Assembly: GCF_000149955.1 (NCBI RefSeq)
Contig: NC_031000.1
Span: 62,001 to 126,000 of the forward strand
DNA length: 64,000 bases
Source of the DNA: Fusarium oxysporum f. sp. lycopersici 4287
Taxonomy: Eukaryota > Ascomycota > Sordariomycetes > Hypocreales > Nectriaceae
Direction of reading: 5' to 3'
A program made the translations under genes and the position numbers. The notes under the pieces were generated by a model, which was given only the letters and a program-made list of their open reading frames with translations, was not told where the DNA came from and made no database searches. Each line of letters begins with the position of its first letter. The first letter of the stretch is position 1. Shown piece by piece: positions 43,431 to 54,446 of the stretch.

Positions 43431-43681
43431 TATTTGGACGTTACAGGTCGCCTTGGATAAAAAAATGCATTTTCTTCGGTGAAATCTATCCATAGAAATT
43501 CTCATTAATGTATAGTATACTTTTTAGTCTGCGACGCCATTGGTTTCATTGAGTGCCCGCCCTTAGGGCCGTTTCTTAGGGTGGTCCAGTCAAGCGAAAT
43601 GTGTGGTGTGCGTTTTAGCGCCCTGGATTCACTAAAACCTCCAGTACCGTCTTTCGTCCTTCCATCTTAGTGATCACACAG

Positions 43682-45461
43682 ATGTCATCCATCAATACCG
43701 CAATGAAGCAAAAGGTCAGGCCATTCCAACATGTCGTTCCATGCTGGGAATGCTCCAGGCGACGACTGGTGTGCGATCTGGGAACGCCCAAGTGCCGAAA
43801 ATGCCGTGTTCGAGGCGTGGACTGCCCTGGGTATCAACACAAACCTCTCCAGTGGATGCGGCCCGGCCAGATCAGATCCAAGGGAGCTCGATCGACAAAG
43901 ACACTACGTGTCTCCGGCCCCCCTGCGAGAAGCAACGAGGTTATCGCCAATTGTACCTTTCCGGGACAGGAAACACCGACTCAGGTTCAAAAACACAAAG
44001 CGTCCGAGGACTCAAAAGTTGATGATGCCAACAGCGCTCCTGGCTTCGAGGTCCAACCTGCGACGCGGTGCACTGTGCTTAGAAAAATTGGCGACCGAAG
44101 CACGTTTGGGATATTGATACGAGCGGTGGTATATTGTTTGTCGCGCTCATCTCCTGAAATGCGAAGCACACTGGATTAATGATTTCACTGATAATATCAA
44201 CATCGCGCCCGATTTATCGGGGATCAGCCTGGAAGGCGTTGCCAGCCCCTTCATTATTCCGCCGTCTTATGTGCCGTGTATACCTCCTGCGATATCCCAG
44301 ACACTCATATGCAGCGCACTTGGCCATAGTATCCTGCGGGCCGCTGAAGGCTTTCACCGTGAGCGCAACGCGATGGCCATGAACTTGCGGCAATGTCGAG
44401 GCGAAGCTCTCAAGCTAGTCCACAGTGCGTTGACTGGCCGCCGCGATTCCATTATGCCAATATTATGCCTACTGCTCTCCGAGGTATACCGCCTGGCAAT
44501 CCGCAGCTCGCATCGTGCTGACTGAGCAGATACAGCACTCAATTTCACCCTCATGGTGGCACCACGTCGACGCAGCCTACACTTTGATTAACATGCACGG
44601 TGGGCTCTGGTGCTGCTCCCTGCTACACCCGCATCTCCGACATATGTACCAACTTCTCATCCAGTATGTTTTGTCCAAGTATTTCGTCACGTTAAACTGA
44701 TCTTTCTGAGCGTCGACGTTCTGGGCGCAACTACGTCCCCGTGCGTGAACTCGGCCCGCGCCCAACGGCAGCTGGAACTTCTGCCATACTTACAGGACCT
44801 CTTCGGTGACAGCACCTTGACCTGTATACCATGTGCTCCCGGTCTCTTAGCTGAAATCATCCGCATCAATCATTACCGCTTTCTTCAGGACAGCGCAACG
44901 GCACTCCCGTCGAATAGCGCGGACCAATTGCCATCCAGCCCAGACATTCTCAGACGCGTCTTGAACTTCTCGCCTGAGTTATGGGCGTCTGAGGTCCTAG
45001 CACATTCTGATTCTGGCGCGGGAGGCAGCTATGACGAGACTGGGCAGGGCTTTACGGTGCGAAGAATGGGCTGGGAACGTATTGGTCGTATTTATCAGGC
45101 CGCCGTGGTCCTTTACTGTCTAGCTTCTCAGCCCCAGCGATCCGACCACGTTCGCAAATCTAGCCAGTGGACGACCCTTCGCGCCGGCCTGTTACAGGAT
45201 CTAAGAGACTCGTCGCTCGATGCCTACCTCCATCACCGCAAGCTGGTTCTCTGGCCGCTTACGATACTCGGCCTTGTGCTCGACTACGACGACGGCGGCA
45301 CCCAGCAATTTGTTCTGAAAGAGCTGAAGTGGGCGAGCGCGGCATTGGGCACTGCGACACCATTGGTGGCGATGCAGCTACTCGAGCGCACCTGGCGCTC
45401 TAGGCAGAGGTACAATGGATGGGACGAACTCTTTGATCGGCCTTATATTTTCGCCCTGTGA
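43682..45461 (+). CDS. Zn(II)2Cys6 transcription factor (four exons, model partly tentative)
   Basis: Proposed exons 43682-44050, 44124-44483, 44530-44663 and 44711-45461 give 537 aa with consistent phases. The N-terminus has the binuclear cluster C-x2-C-x6-C-x6-C-x2-C-x6-C (CWECSRRRLVCDLGTPKCRK). The rest fits the fungal-specific regulatory region: WWHHVDAAYTLINMHGG, DVLGATTSP, LTCIPCAPGLLAEIIRINH and a long helical C-terminus. Introns 3 (GTATAC...GAGCAG) and 4 (GTATGT...AACTGAT...CTGAG) are well supported; intron 1 (44051-44123) is inferred from a frame change and could be a frameshift. It should be a nuclear DNA-binding regulator. The deiminase gene starts about 400 bp downstream on the same strand. 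Confidence 0.75.
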
Positions 45462-45832
45462 AGGCTGTGCGAGCGCAGATCAAATCAATCCAGGCAAAGC
45501 TGCCATCCGCCGCAAGTCGAACTCGGCAGATTGCTGCGATTGACACGGGCACCAGGACAGCGTTAACAATGCTGCTCGCCGCGGGCACCGAGCAGTGCCA
45601 GGTCTTGGCCATTTATTTTGCCTATTTGGGTAACGATCTACATCCTGATATACTCCAGCGTCAGCGTCAGCGCTAACACCAGCCGCTTCTACTCCTTCTA
45701 CGAGGCGTCCATGCAGCTGCAATGATTTTTCCCAATTCGGCTAAAGGGAGTCACTTCCATTGAGCTCTTCTAGCTCTCATTGCATTCGATCAATGTAGGA
45801 CTTGGTGGGCGTTGTCTATAAAGCATCGTTGA
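45462..45832. other. Intergenic between regulator and deiminase
   Basis: About 370 bp with no recognised gene; likely terminator of the regulator and promoter of the deiminase. Confidence 0.5.
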
Positions 45833-45895
45833 ACCCCATGCATCAGCTACTCGATCATCAAAGACCTTGAGCTCTATCACTTTCGCCTATCGCCA

Positions 45896-47773
45896 TTGCG
45901 CACAAATTTCTCCCATCACCATGCGGACCAGCTGGCTAATCCTATCTTCGTTGCCACGCATGTCAGCGCCGGCCTCATTAGCCCCACTACACATCCGCTC
46001 ATCCTCGCAGACACGAACCGAGATGGAATCGTCAACGGCAAAGACATTACGGAGAAATATACCTGGACAAATGAACGTGGCGCCATTTTCCTGCCCAACA
46101 TTGGCGACAAACACCGCCGATGTGCTGCCTTTGATCTCAATGGTCTCCCCCTGAGCAACCAGGAGCTGTCGAGCTGCAACGATGCTTCAGGCCATTTGCT
46201 GCTTGCCCCTGAGCTGGCAGCCCCAGCCCGGACCGCTCCCCTTGACAACATCTCTGAAGAGGCCACCGGGAACATCTATACGCTTCCAGAGAGCACTTTG
46301 GGCTCAGTGCGTGTATTCTGGAAACAGCCCGGATTTCTGTCAGATGAACATTCCCCCTGGAGACTCGTTGATCCTCAGTTCATGTTCAACGCGACGAGTT
46401 TACGTGCTGGCATTGAGCTCGCTATAGACGCGAGAGAGTTGGTTTCTGATCTCTCTGCCTGGAACGGAACACTTACTTTGGAGTTTCGAGTCACCGACGG
46501 CAATATGACGACCTACGACGCCGTGGCGATGAAGCAGGCGCCTGTCCTATTCCACCATCATCTGCAGCGAGTACAAATGGTGATATCAGGAAAAGGAAAC
46601 GAGACTTCCAGTCCAGTGCAGCAGAAGTTTGTACGCGGACTTGAAGACGCGCTAATGAACGTGACTGACACTCTGTCCCTTCACTTACTCAACGGGACCT
46701 ACGAAATATGGGCACAAGACTTCATGGAGCCCGGCTTCGCCAGTATGCCTGGGCCAGAAGGTCCGATATCACTACGCGTCCTGATGCGGAGTGCGCAATC
46801 CACTAGAGTTGCTGGACGTCAGGTCTTCGAAAGCTTCAGAGGTGATAGAGTCGGAGGCCATCAACCGTCGCTGGGGTCTGGCTTTGGACACGAGGAGATT
46901 GACTCAGGTGGCAACATCGAGATTATCCCACCGTACGTATCCAAGAACAGGACATCATATACGCACGGCAGGGTCATCATGGGGAAGCACTTTGACAAGC
47001 ATCCAGCCAAGTCCGTGACAAGCCTTATCGAAGCTCAGATCTACCAGTCTCCCCTCTTCCTAGAGGCTGGCTGGCTGGTCATTGGACATGTTGACGAATT
47101 TGTCCAGTTCTTGCCTTATCAGAATGACCTAGGATGGACTATCGCTATTGCAGATACCCAAGCTCCGTTGGCTTCATTAAGAAAAGCACAAGACAGTGGT
47201 CATGGCTCCACCCTTGTCACTAGCTATCCCAATCTCCGCCAGCCGGAAGGTTTTTCTTTCTCCGATTCTACGTTTTCTTTCTACGATCCTAGGCTTGAGA
47301 ACCTTACTATCGACACGCTGCTGTCTGACGACGACTTCCTGCAGACGCAAAAGTATGCACAGAAGTACATCGACCACAACTTGGGGCTTCTGCTTGAAGA
47401 AGTACCATTGCCTCACAACGAAGTTCTGCGAATCCCCGCTCTTTACAAGAATGTCACGTATCCCTGGCCATCTTATCTTGATGGACTCCCCCCGCGCCTG
47501 CACAGGGTCACTCCTGGACAGAGTCAACTAATTGCTTTCCTTCCAGCTGCCATCAACGGTGTTGTCATCGGATCTGATTATGTGGCTGCGAAGCCTTGGG
47601 GTCCAATTGTTGATGATCAGGATATCTTTGAGGAGGCAGTGCGAGACGTGTACGGCCAAGCGGGGATGAAGGTACATTTCGTTGACGATTTCATGTCCCA
47701 TCACGTAAATGGAGGCGAAGTCCACTGTGGCACGAATACCCTTAGAGACACCAGAGTCAAATGGTGGAGCTAA
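45896..47773 (+). CDS. Peptidylarginine deiminase-like protein (start unresolved)
   Basis: The frame is open from 45833 to 47773 but has no early ATG; residue 1 here is the TTG codon at 45896. DTNRDGIVNGKD, then GAIFLPNIGD and a C-terminal catalytic domain fit the PAD family, which converts peptidyl-arginine to citrulline. Visible catalytic features are WAQDFMEPG (Asp), GGNIEIIPPY, GHVDEF (His codon 47097, Asp codon 47103) and GEVHCGTN (Cys codon 47726). The full domain is present at a length near that of bacterial/fungal PADs. An ATG at 45921 in another frame starts a signal-peptide-like MRTSWLILSSLP, suggesting a 5' frameshift, a missed small exon or a sequence error. A secreted enzyme is likely. 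Confidence 0.82.
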   Translation: MRTNFSHHHADQLANPIFVATHVSAGLISPTTHPLILADTNRDGIVNGKDITEKYTWTNERGAIFLPNIGDKHRRCAAFDLNGLPLSNQELSSCNDASGHLLLAPELAAPARTAPLDNISEEATGNIYTLPESTLGSVRVFWKQPGFLSDEHSPWRLVDPQFMFNATSLRAGIELAIDARELVSDLSAWNGTLTLEFRVTDGNMTTYDAVAMKQAPVLFHHHLQRVQMVISGKGNETSSPVQQKFVRGLEDALMNVTDTLSLHLLNGTYEIWAQDFMEPGFASMPGPEGPISLRVLMRSAQSTRVAGRQVFESFRGDRVGGHQPSLGSGFGHEEIDSGGNIEIIPPYVSKNRTSYTHGRVIMGKHFDKHPAKSVTSLIEAQIYQSPLFLEAGWLVIGHVDEFVQFLPYQNDLGWTIAIADTQAPLASLRKAQDSGHGSTLVTSYPNLRQPEGFSFSDSTFSFYDPRLENLTIDTLLSDDDFLQTQKYAQKYIDHNLGLLLEEVPLPHNEVLRIPALYKNVTYPWPSYLDGLPPRLHRVTPGQSQLIAFLPAAINGVVIGSDYVAAKPWGPIVDDQDIFEEAVRDVYGQAGMKVHFVDDFMSHHVNGGEVHCGTNTLRDTRVKWWS

Positions 47774-48935
47774 AAGTCCATACCAGAGCCATAATGCACA
47801 ATTAACGTACAGGTAATGACTACTGGACTGATAGCATGGTATTAATGCTTTTTAAGTACCTGGCTTTTTATTGGTGCTGCTAGTCTAGGCGCTTACATTT
47901 CTAGCGGTCTTAGTTACTAAATAGAGGAATACATAGTAATATACTTATTACTAAGGATTTTACTATTAAGTTAAATCTATAATAGAGGGGATAAATCCTT
48001 TTATCTATTTATGAATATGTTTACTTTTATATATAAATTACCTAATAAGAAAACATATTCAATTACAATATGTCCCCAACATCTCTCAGGAGCCCAAAGC
48101 GTTGAGTGAATCGAAGAAAGCGAGAAAATGCCTGTGAAAAGACTCAACCCAAAATTATGTCAAAGCCACCCACTAAAATAAAAGCTTGTACTCCAGAAAT
48201 ATCAACACGACAAGCGACATTTTGTGTCTTGTCAGATGAGTTACCCCACTGTTTTGTGCGAGGAGTCTTCAAGGTGACGGAGTTGAGCTTCGAGGCACTT
48301 GATAGGTACAGAACGTATGCTACGACAGGTCCACCGCACATCGGGGACCCGGGCTCTTGGGACTCTGGGTACTCCACTTTTACTCCACTAGTGGGCCTAC
48401 GCTGACGAGTGACCTGTCCCCTCAACCTCACATCCTTTCCGTTCTCGTACGTTCCTCAGGGCACGCCCACGATACACCGACTGATCGTCACGACCATTTT
48501 TATGATCAATCGCCGCCATACGACTATCAGTATTCAACCCCAGGTATATCAACCTTTTTTCTGTCTACCGCAGCATCTTCAGCGACCTCTGGGCCGGACT
48601 ATTGACTTGGCCAATTGCAGGGAAGCATTCAACACGACATTATTTTCCCATCTCTATTTGAGTTCATCGGCTACTAAATTAGCCAAGCTCTTGAGAACGC
48701 ATCGCAGTTAACACATCCCTTGCTGGATTACCTCCCGGTGACTACACCAACAGTGCATCACTTCTCAGCAACCAAGCCTTCACCTAGAAGAGCAGATTCA
48801 CCTTGCAATCTCCTGGCAAGCTAGTTCCGGACATTTCGTCAGCCCAACGAACCGCACAAGGCTCAACTATAACAACCCCTACATGAAACAAATTCTAATA
48901 ATCTGGAAATTATCTGTAACCCGCTGTTGCCGGTT
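47774..48935. other. AT-rich then unassigned DNA
   Basis: 47810-48070 is strongly AT-rich. A plus frame at 48106-48405 and its minus shadow have no domain I recognise. Confidence 0.5.
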
Positions 48936-49195
48936 ATCCCTTTGAGTGCCACAGCCCTTAGGCGGGGTCACGACAGAGGTATAGAGCCAATCAAGATAAA
49001 TGAAACTAACGGTACTTTCCCACACATACTAATTTGTATGATGGTAAAAGTCTCAGCAGTTTTGATTGCTACAAAGAGCTACCTTACAGACTTGGCAAAT
49101 ATCTTAGGAACTTCCGGTACCCTGCACGTACTAACCTTATGACTAAGCTAAGTGGGGTGAGTGACCTTCCTAAGGGCTGTGGCACTCAAAGGGAT
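48936..49195. mobile_element. Candidate MITE with 35-bp inverted repeats
   Basis: ATCCCTTTGAGTGCCACAGC and the following CCTTAGG...GGTCAC (48936-48971) are repeated inverted at 49161-49195 with only two or three differences. The whole is 260 bp, non-coding, and of MITE size. No target duplication is obvious and no second copy was seen here, so a simple inverted repeat is also possible. Confidence 0.55.
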
Positions 49196-50652
49196 AGACT
49201 GCTCGTTGACGTAGCTCTTCACTCAAACCACCAGTATCACCAAAGGGGGTCAGCCCTTATTCCGCAACATGACATCTCGTGTCAATACGGGAAGCCAGAC
49301 CAATGACGAATTGCTACCTCGAGCTGCATTTTCACGTAGGTTTGACGTAAATTCTTCGAATAGCTCATAAGCATAAGTGACGATGGCAAGATCCGTTGCA
49401 ACCATGATTTCATTTGAGCTAGAGCTAATACTCACAACTACCATGCGTTCATTCGATACGGCTTAAAAGAGTGGTAGTAGTCAGGCATTATTGAATGAAG
49501 TGCTTGGTCACTGGCATAACGCACAGTGATGCCGCAAGGCGTAAAACGCGCCTTGCGATGTATGGGGCGTACCAAACCAATGCTGGTTGCCTACGTGACA
49601 CTGCGTGATTAGGTCTGATTTTAGGTTAGGCGATGTTACAATGGCTGGCATTGATGGGGGCGCCTCGACTATAGCAGGTCCATTTCAAACATGGTTTCCC
49701 CTTTCAAGCCCCTTCGCACGTTCCACATCACAATGTCAGCCACCTAGCAAAGCATCCAGCCAGTGGCGCTGCTCCTTGAGAGACAGGGCCGCGATATCTA
49801 TGTCTTGTAAAAGTGTGGACCAGATCAGAGAAACACCTTACACCTGGACTGTCCGGCTAGAAAGATCTTGGTAAAGGCGCCCTTCATCTAATCAAGTGCC
49901 GCCATTGGCAACACAAAAAGACACAGGGTTAAAACAAAATATTGAAAAAATGAGAAAGGCGCAAGACAAGGCGTCTGGTATCAAAGGTGCTTCTGCGTTT
50001 GGCTAGGACCTGCGGGTCGTTGCTTGATTATCCTCGGTATGTCTGCTAGGCTAATACGGGGAATTTATTAGGTTTAGGCAAAAGGGACGATGTAGGTTAA
50101 TTCTGTAAGACTCTAATGTCAAGAAAGTAAGAAAACAGGACGGAGTAGTACTGTATTGATTTGGTTGGCTGGCGGTAGTCAGGAGCGAAAAAGAAGGCGG
50201 GAACAGGGAATGGAAGAGTAGAAGGGTACACGGACGCCTGTCTTTGGATTTGGAGCAAGGAAGGGCAGAAAAAGGTCTAAATTTAGCCGCATCAGGATCA
50301 AATCCAGGTAGTTTAGGCTCAGCAATGCAGCAAACCGAGCTCCAATCAACCACAGATTCTGAGTAGAAGTAATGTGCACACTTTGACTAAAGTTTATCCA
50401 TATTTTAAATTACAGTACTCGTGAGGGCAGAAAAACATAGTTTATTATGATTTAGCCACTCCAACCCAGAACCCAACATCTAGCAAAATGCATTAGTAAA
50501 AAGCCCTGTATGATACGCTACAAAGTTGAAATTACTGATCATGTACTTTAAGACATAGATTGCGGGATTATACGGGAATATTTGGGATTCGGGACATTAT
50601 GGATGTTCAAAGTACATGCGTTTTCAGAGCATCTTGCTTGCTTCATCTCCCC
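49196..50652. other. No gene recognised
   Basis: Only short frames on both strands. Nothing supported. Confidence 0.5.
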
Positions 50653-51093
50653 TTATACTGCAGGCTTCGCACTTTTGTATGAATTGGCCCTCCCCGCTGG
50701 TAATCTCTGGTATGTATCTCGTGTAAGGCGGCGTACACTTCTTTGCATACCTGTAGCAGGATCGTAACTCATCATATTCAAGTAACGAACCGCGCTCTCT
50801 ACGGAATTGACATTCTGTGCTACCTTTATAGCGAGGAAACCGGCGGAATCAGCCGTACAACCGAGGATTCTACTGAAGTACACTAGCAAGGTTGAAGCTG
50901 GTCGCCCATCCATCACTTCCTCCGTGCTGAGTGCTATCATAAGCCTAAACAGCAGCTCCAACACTTCGGTCAAGTCTGGATTTTCTTCACTCGAGTTAGC
51001 CGTTATATCGGCTCCATCCTCCTCCTCCTCCTCCTCATTTTCAGATTCGCCACTTTCTGAGACACTCTCCATATCGTCATAATCTTCGGCCAT
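50653..51093 (-). pseudogene. Fragment of a helicase-linked DUF3505-type protein
   Basis: 146 codons. An acidic start (MAEDYDDMESVSESGES, poly-Glu) is followed by DLTEVLELLFRLMIALSTEE, DGRPASTLLVYFSRILG and CTADSAGFLAIKVAQN. This matches the internal block L-LF-L---L-TE----GQPSSSLLVYFSGVLGF of large fungal proteins that carry a C2H2 start and may be followed by a RecQ-like helicase. The homology stops after about 100 residues and no helicase motifs follow. The frame remains open upstream on the minus strand for about 25 codons. It is likely a relic. Confidence 0.45.
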
Positions 51094-53182
51094 AGACTCT
51101 TCGCTGTTATCTATTCTACTACTGTACGAAGGATTGTCCGAATCCCGCCGCAGTATCTACTTTTCGTCCGTGCCAACCTGGCGACCCTGAATTTCCCGGG
51201 CGTTTTTCTCAAAAAATTACCCCGCAAGAGAGACAACTGAAGAACAATCAATCAACACATTTTACTGCTGCTCACTACTAGTGACCCGACATTCTCCCCT
51301 TTAAGCACGCTCAGTGCGATACTTGTCTATCTCTTTCGTCAGAGTGCGGGGGCGTTGATCTATTTTTGATGTTTTCACAGCCACGCGCCACACATATTGT
51401 TATATGGAAGGGCAAACTCCCTTCTATCCGCACACAGGCGCCAATCTAACAAAATCGTAGCATCATACACACATCCAATGAGAGATATCAGAGAATCAGG
51501 GCTCGTGACACTGCATTCTTGGCTTAAGCACTGCTGGTTCCGGCTGGGTGACACGCACACATGTTTAGGCTTGAAAGTACAGCCCGTAGCCGCCATGCTA
51601 CCTGTCTTTGCGGGGACCATTATTACACGCCTACCAGACTAAGGGACTTATTGCCCAGGAAAACCAAGATATGGGATGCATAGGATTTGGCCCGCAGAAG
51701 ACAGGGCTCACAAGTTGACACTACATGAAACCGTATGCTACTATGAAGGCAGTCTTTTATCCTCGAAACTGGGTCGTTCGGCTCTCGATATGATAGCGAG
51801 GTCTAGACCGCGGTCCACTCGCTAAAGGGCTGAAGATCTAGACCACCATGCATGTACCATGTAGCAGTACTAGGGTAACCCCGGAGCAATTCTACCGGTA
51901 ATGGGGAGGACTTGTATCGCAACTGGCCAATCAGAGTGAACCATTCGTCTGAGCGACAAGCCACGGAGTCCTTCTTTGTCAACTACCAACCAGCCCGTGA
52001 CCCGCAAGGTAACATCACACAAATCTGACTAGACTGTTTTTGTCCTTAAGCCCATCTCTTCGCCAAGAAGCCTAGCTGAAAGCCAAGAACAACTATCAGC
52101 AGGAAAAATCATGATACATCACAACAGGTGGTTTGACAACAACGATTAGCAAATCACGCAGCTTGAAATGGAAGACCAGAGTCAACTATAGTAGTAATCC
52201 CCGGGCTTAAGGGCTAGAACTGGATCCCATCCAAGAGATTAACGGACGTTTCCATTGACGGCCAGAGACCAGTTCTCACAACGAACCGATAGGCGCATAT
52301 TGCTTATTCTTGAACGTTTACTACGGATATAGTACTGTTATATAAAAAATCTAACTGTACGATTCTTGGGAGCATAGTCAATAATTATCCTAGAGTTAAG
52401 GCTTGGAAAGTACGCAAGAAAACAGAAGGTGACTTTAATGTCCCCAGCGACAACAACTCATTAACTTTATCCAGGTTGCACATGATATTTCGTCTTGGAA
52501 TCCACAACCTCTAACCGCTCTGGAGTAAAAAGACTTGGTATGGGATCTCCGAACAGCTGTGCATTAAGAGCCAGAATATCCAGAATCAGACCGCTTTCAA
52601 AGCACAGACGCGGACACAGTCGCGCAGTGCAATCATGCTCTTTTTATTTATTTTATTTTTGCTTTTTTTTATTCGGGATTTTCATCTAATCTTGGGCTAA
52701 AGGAAAGAAGGTTTTCCTAGAAATATAAAGTTAGCGCCTTAAGAGTTCCCCTGGATCTTGGGGTACCATTTCCGAGGAGGATGGACTGTAACGTCAATCA
52801 TGATGGGTTTCTTCGTGTCATTCGTTTCCTTCGCGCCGGAAAATGGCTTGTCAACATGATCATCAGATCATCCACATGCTGTAACCCAAACGCAGTGGCC
52901 GACTCCGACCCTCCTACAGCAACAGTTCGCCAATCACCGTTCACCGATTAACGGCGGTAACTAACCCCTCAATGCCAAATCACGACCAATGGCAGCATGT
53001 TGTCATTCAGACTAGCCCTGCGCATTACACTTGCGGCATGCGTGTCAACATCCCAATCCCACATGGCTTTTTCCTACCGTCGCAGGGGGTCAAAGTTCTG
53101 CCAATTCTATCATAGCTAGCCGGAGTTTCTTGCTAATGCAATTTCAAGCTTAAAAATAGTTCAGAGTAACACAGTTCATGGC
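51094..53182. other. No gene recognised; shared block at 51238-51322
   Basis: Contains the second copy of the block seen at 6226-6302. The rest has short frames only, and AT-rich patches near 52640-52680. Confidence 0.5.
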
Positions 53183-53380
53183 TTGCAGCCGGTCACGTAC
53201 AGGTACAGAATCAGAGTATGGGGAGCGGGATTAAACGCGTCCCAAAATCTGGCAGATCGCCTTGGCCTGGGTCCGCTGGCGACAGTTCCGGACGAAGCCG
53301 AGGAGAAGATCATTGAGGCGGCACGTCAACGGCATGATCAGACTGGGTACACGCCAGTTCCAACCGCCGGAGTAATTTAA
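53183..53380 (+). CDS. Small hypothetical ORF
   Basis: 65 codons, GC-richer than its surroundings. The stretch LADRLGLGPLATVPDEAEE then IIEAARQRHDQTG has a coding-like character, but I recognise no family. It might be a last exon or a relic; the upstream CGTACAG could be a splice acceptor. It converges on the bZIP gene 2. Confidence 0.25.
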   Translation: MQPVTYRYRIRVWGAGLNASQNLADRLGLGPLATVPDEAEEKIIEAARQRHDQTGYTPVPTAGVI

Positions 53381-53445
53381 CGAACCGACGAATGTGGCTG
53401 AGGGTAGTACATGGGATACATGATCCAGATTGACTGCTGCTGCTG

Positions 53446-54446
53446 CTAGTGATGCGGCATGTAGATGTTAGAATAGGGAGTGCCAGGATGCAGCGGAGGA
53501 TTACTGAGGCGGAACCGGGCGTCTAGACATTGAGTGTGACTAAACTCCTCGCCATGCTTCACGTCGGGTAGACGAAGCTCTTGGGGTATTGTACCATGAT
53601 GGCCCACGTCGTCATACACCATCTTGACAACGTCCTTGTCACACATGGCGCTGATGCTTGAGGAGCTGCTGTTGTTGGAAGGGAGGATAGAGGTGGGCAC
53701 GCTGATTGGGGATATAGCCGGCGCCATAGTCGGCTGATGATGATGGGATCGAGACGCTGGAGGGGATGGTGCAGGAGACGGTGCTCGCCAAGGATACGCA
53801 GTTGTTGGATAAAGGGACGTATTGTTGGCTGTAGTCGGGGAAGGAGTTGTAGTCGGGGAGGGAGTTGTAGTCGCCAGGGAATGGTGATCCACGAGGGCTA
53901 GGAATGGCATCGCTACCAGCGCTGAGGTTGCCATCGTAGACTGTTGACATTAAGAGCCCGTCTGGCAATGAGAGCTGTTGCGGAGTTAGACCTGGTGCAG
54001 AGTAAGGTGACGAAGTCGTTGGCACCCTCATAGTCTCCTTGAGTCGAATCAGCTCTTTCTCGATTGCCTTATTGCGGCGCAACAACTCTTGGACGGTCTG
54101 GTCACGGCCTTGCTTGCCCTTAAGCTCCGCCAACTCGCGCTCTAACCGCTCGATGTGCTCTTTGGTGCGGGCACGGATGGCCCTCTGGGCCTCGCGATCG
54201 TTGGCTCTCTTGCGGGCGAGTTGTACGGGAGTAAGGGTAGAAACACTTCGGGTGCCTGAATAATATTGTGTTAGCATGGTAGGGATAGGCTGTCCTGCCT
54301 GGCTTTGCATTCTTCCTGTTAATTATAATGCGCCGAAGATCCATGGCATGAGAACAATGAAATAAGTCCAACAGACAAATAAAGTAAAAAGGCAACATAC
54401 CCTTTCGCTTGGGTTTGGCGGGCTCTGCTGATGATGATCGGATCAT
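53446..54446 (-). CDS. bZIP transcription factor 2 (two exons, probable 1-bp frameshift)
   Basis: Exon 1 is 54446-54401 (MIRSSSAEPAKPKRK); the 145-bp intron 54400-54256 (GTATGT...ATTCAG) joins it to TRSVSTLTPVQLARKRAND. The basic region REAQRAIRARTKEHIERLE is the fungal type lacking the usual Asn-Arg pair. A coiled region with Leu/Glu heptads (ERELAELKG ... ELLRRNKAIEKELIRLKE) follows. The frame reaches GAGYIPN and then stops at 53639, while the next frame carries ISVPTSILPSNNSSSS through ISAMCDKDVVKMVYDDVG to a stop at 53446. Removing one base of the G4 run at 53708-53711 joins them. Either a frameshift mutation or a sequence error is likely. Nuclear regulator; targets unknown. Confidence 0.75.

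Noticed and set aside
48106..48431. Pair of about 95-codon ORFs on opposite strands
   Set aside because: Neither has a recognisable domain; mutual shadows cannot be told apart by eye.
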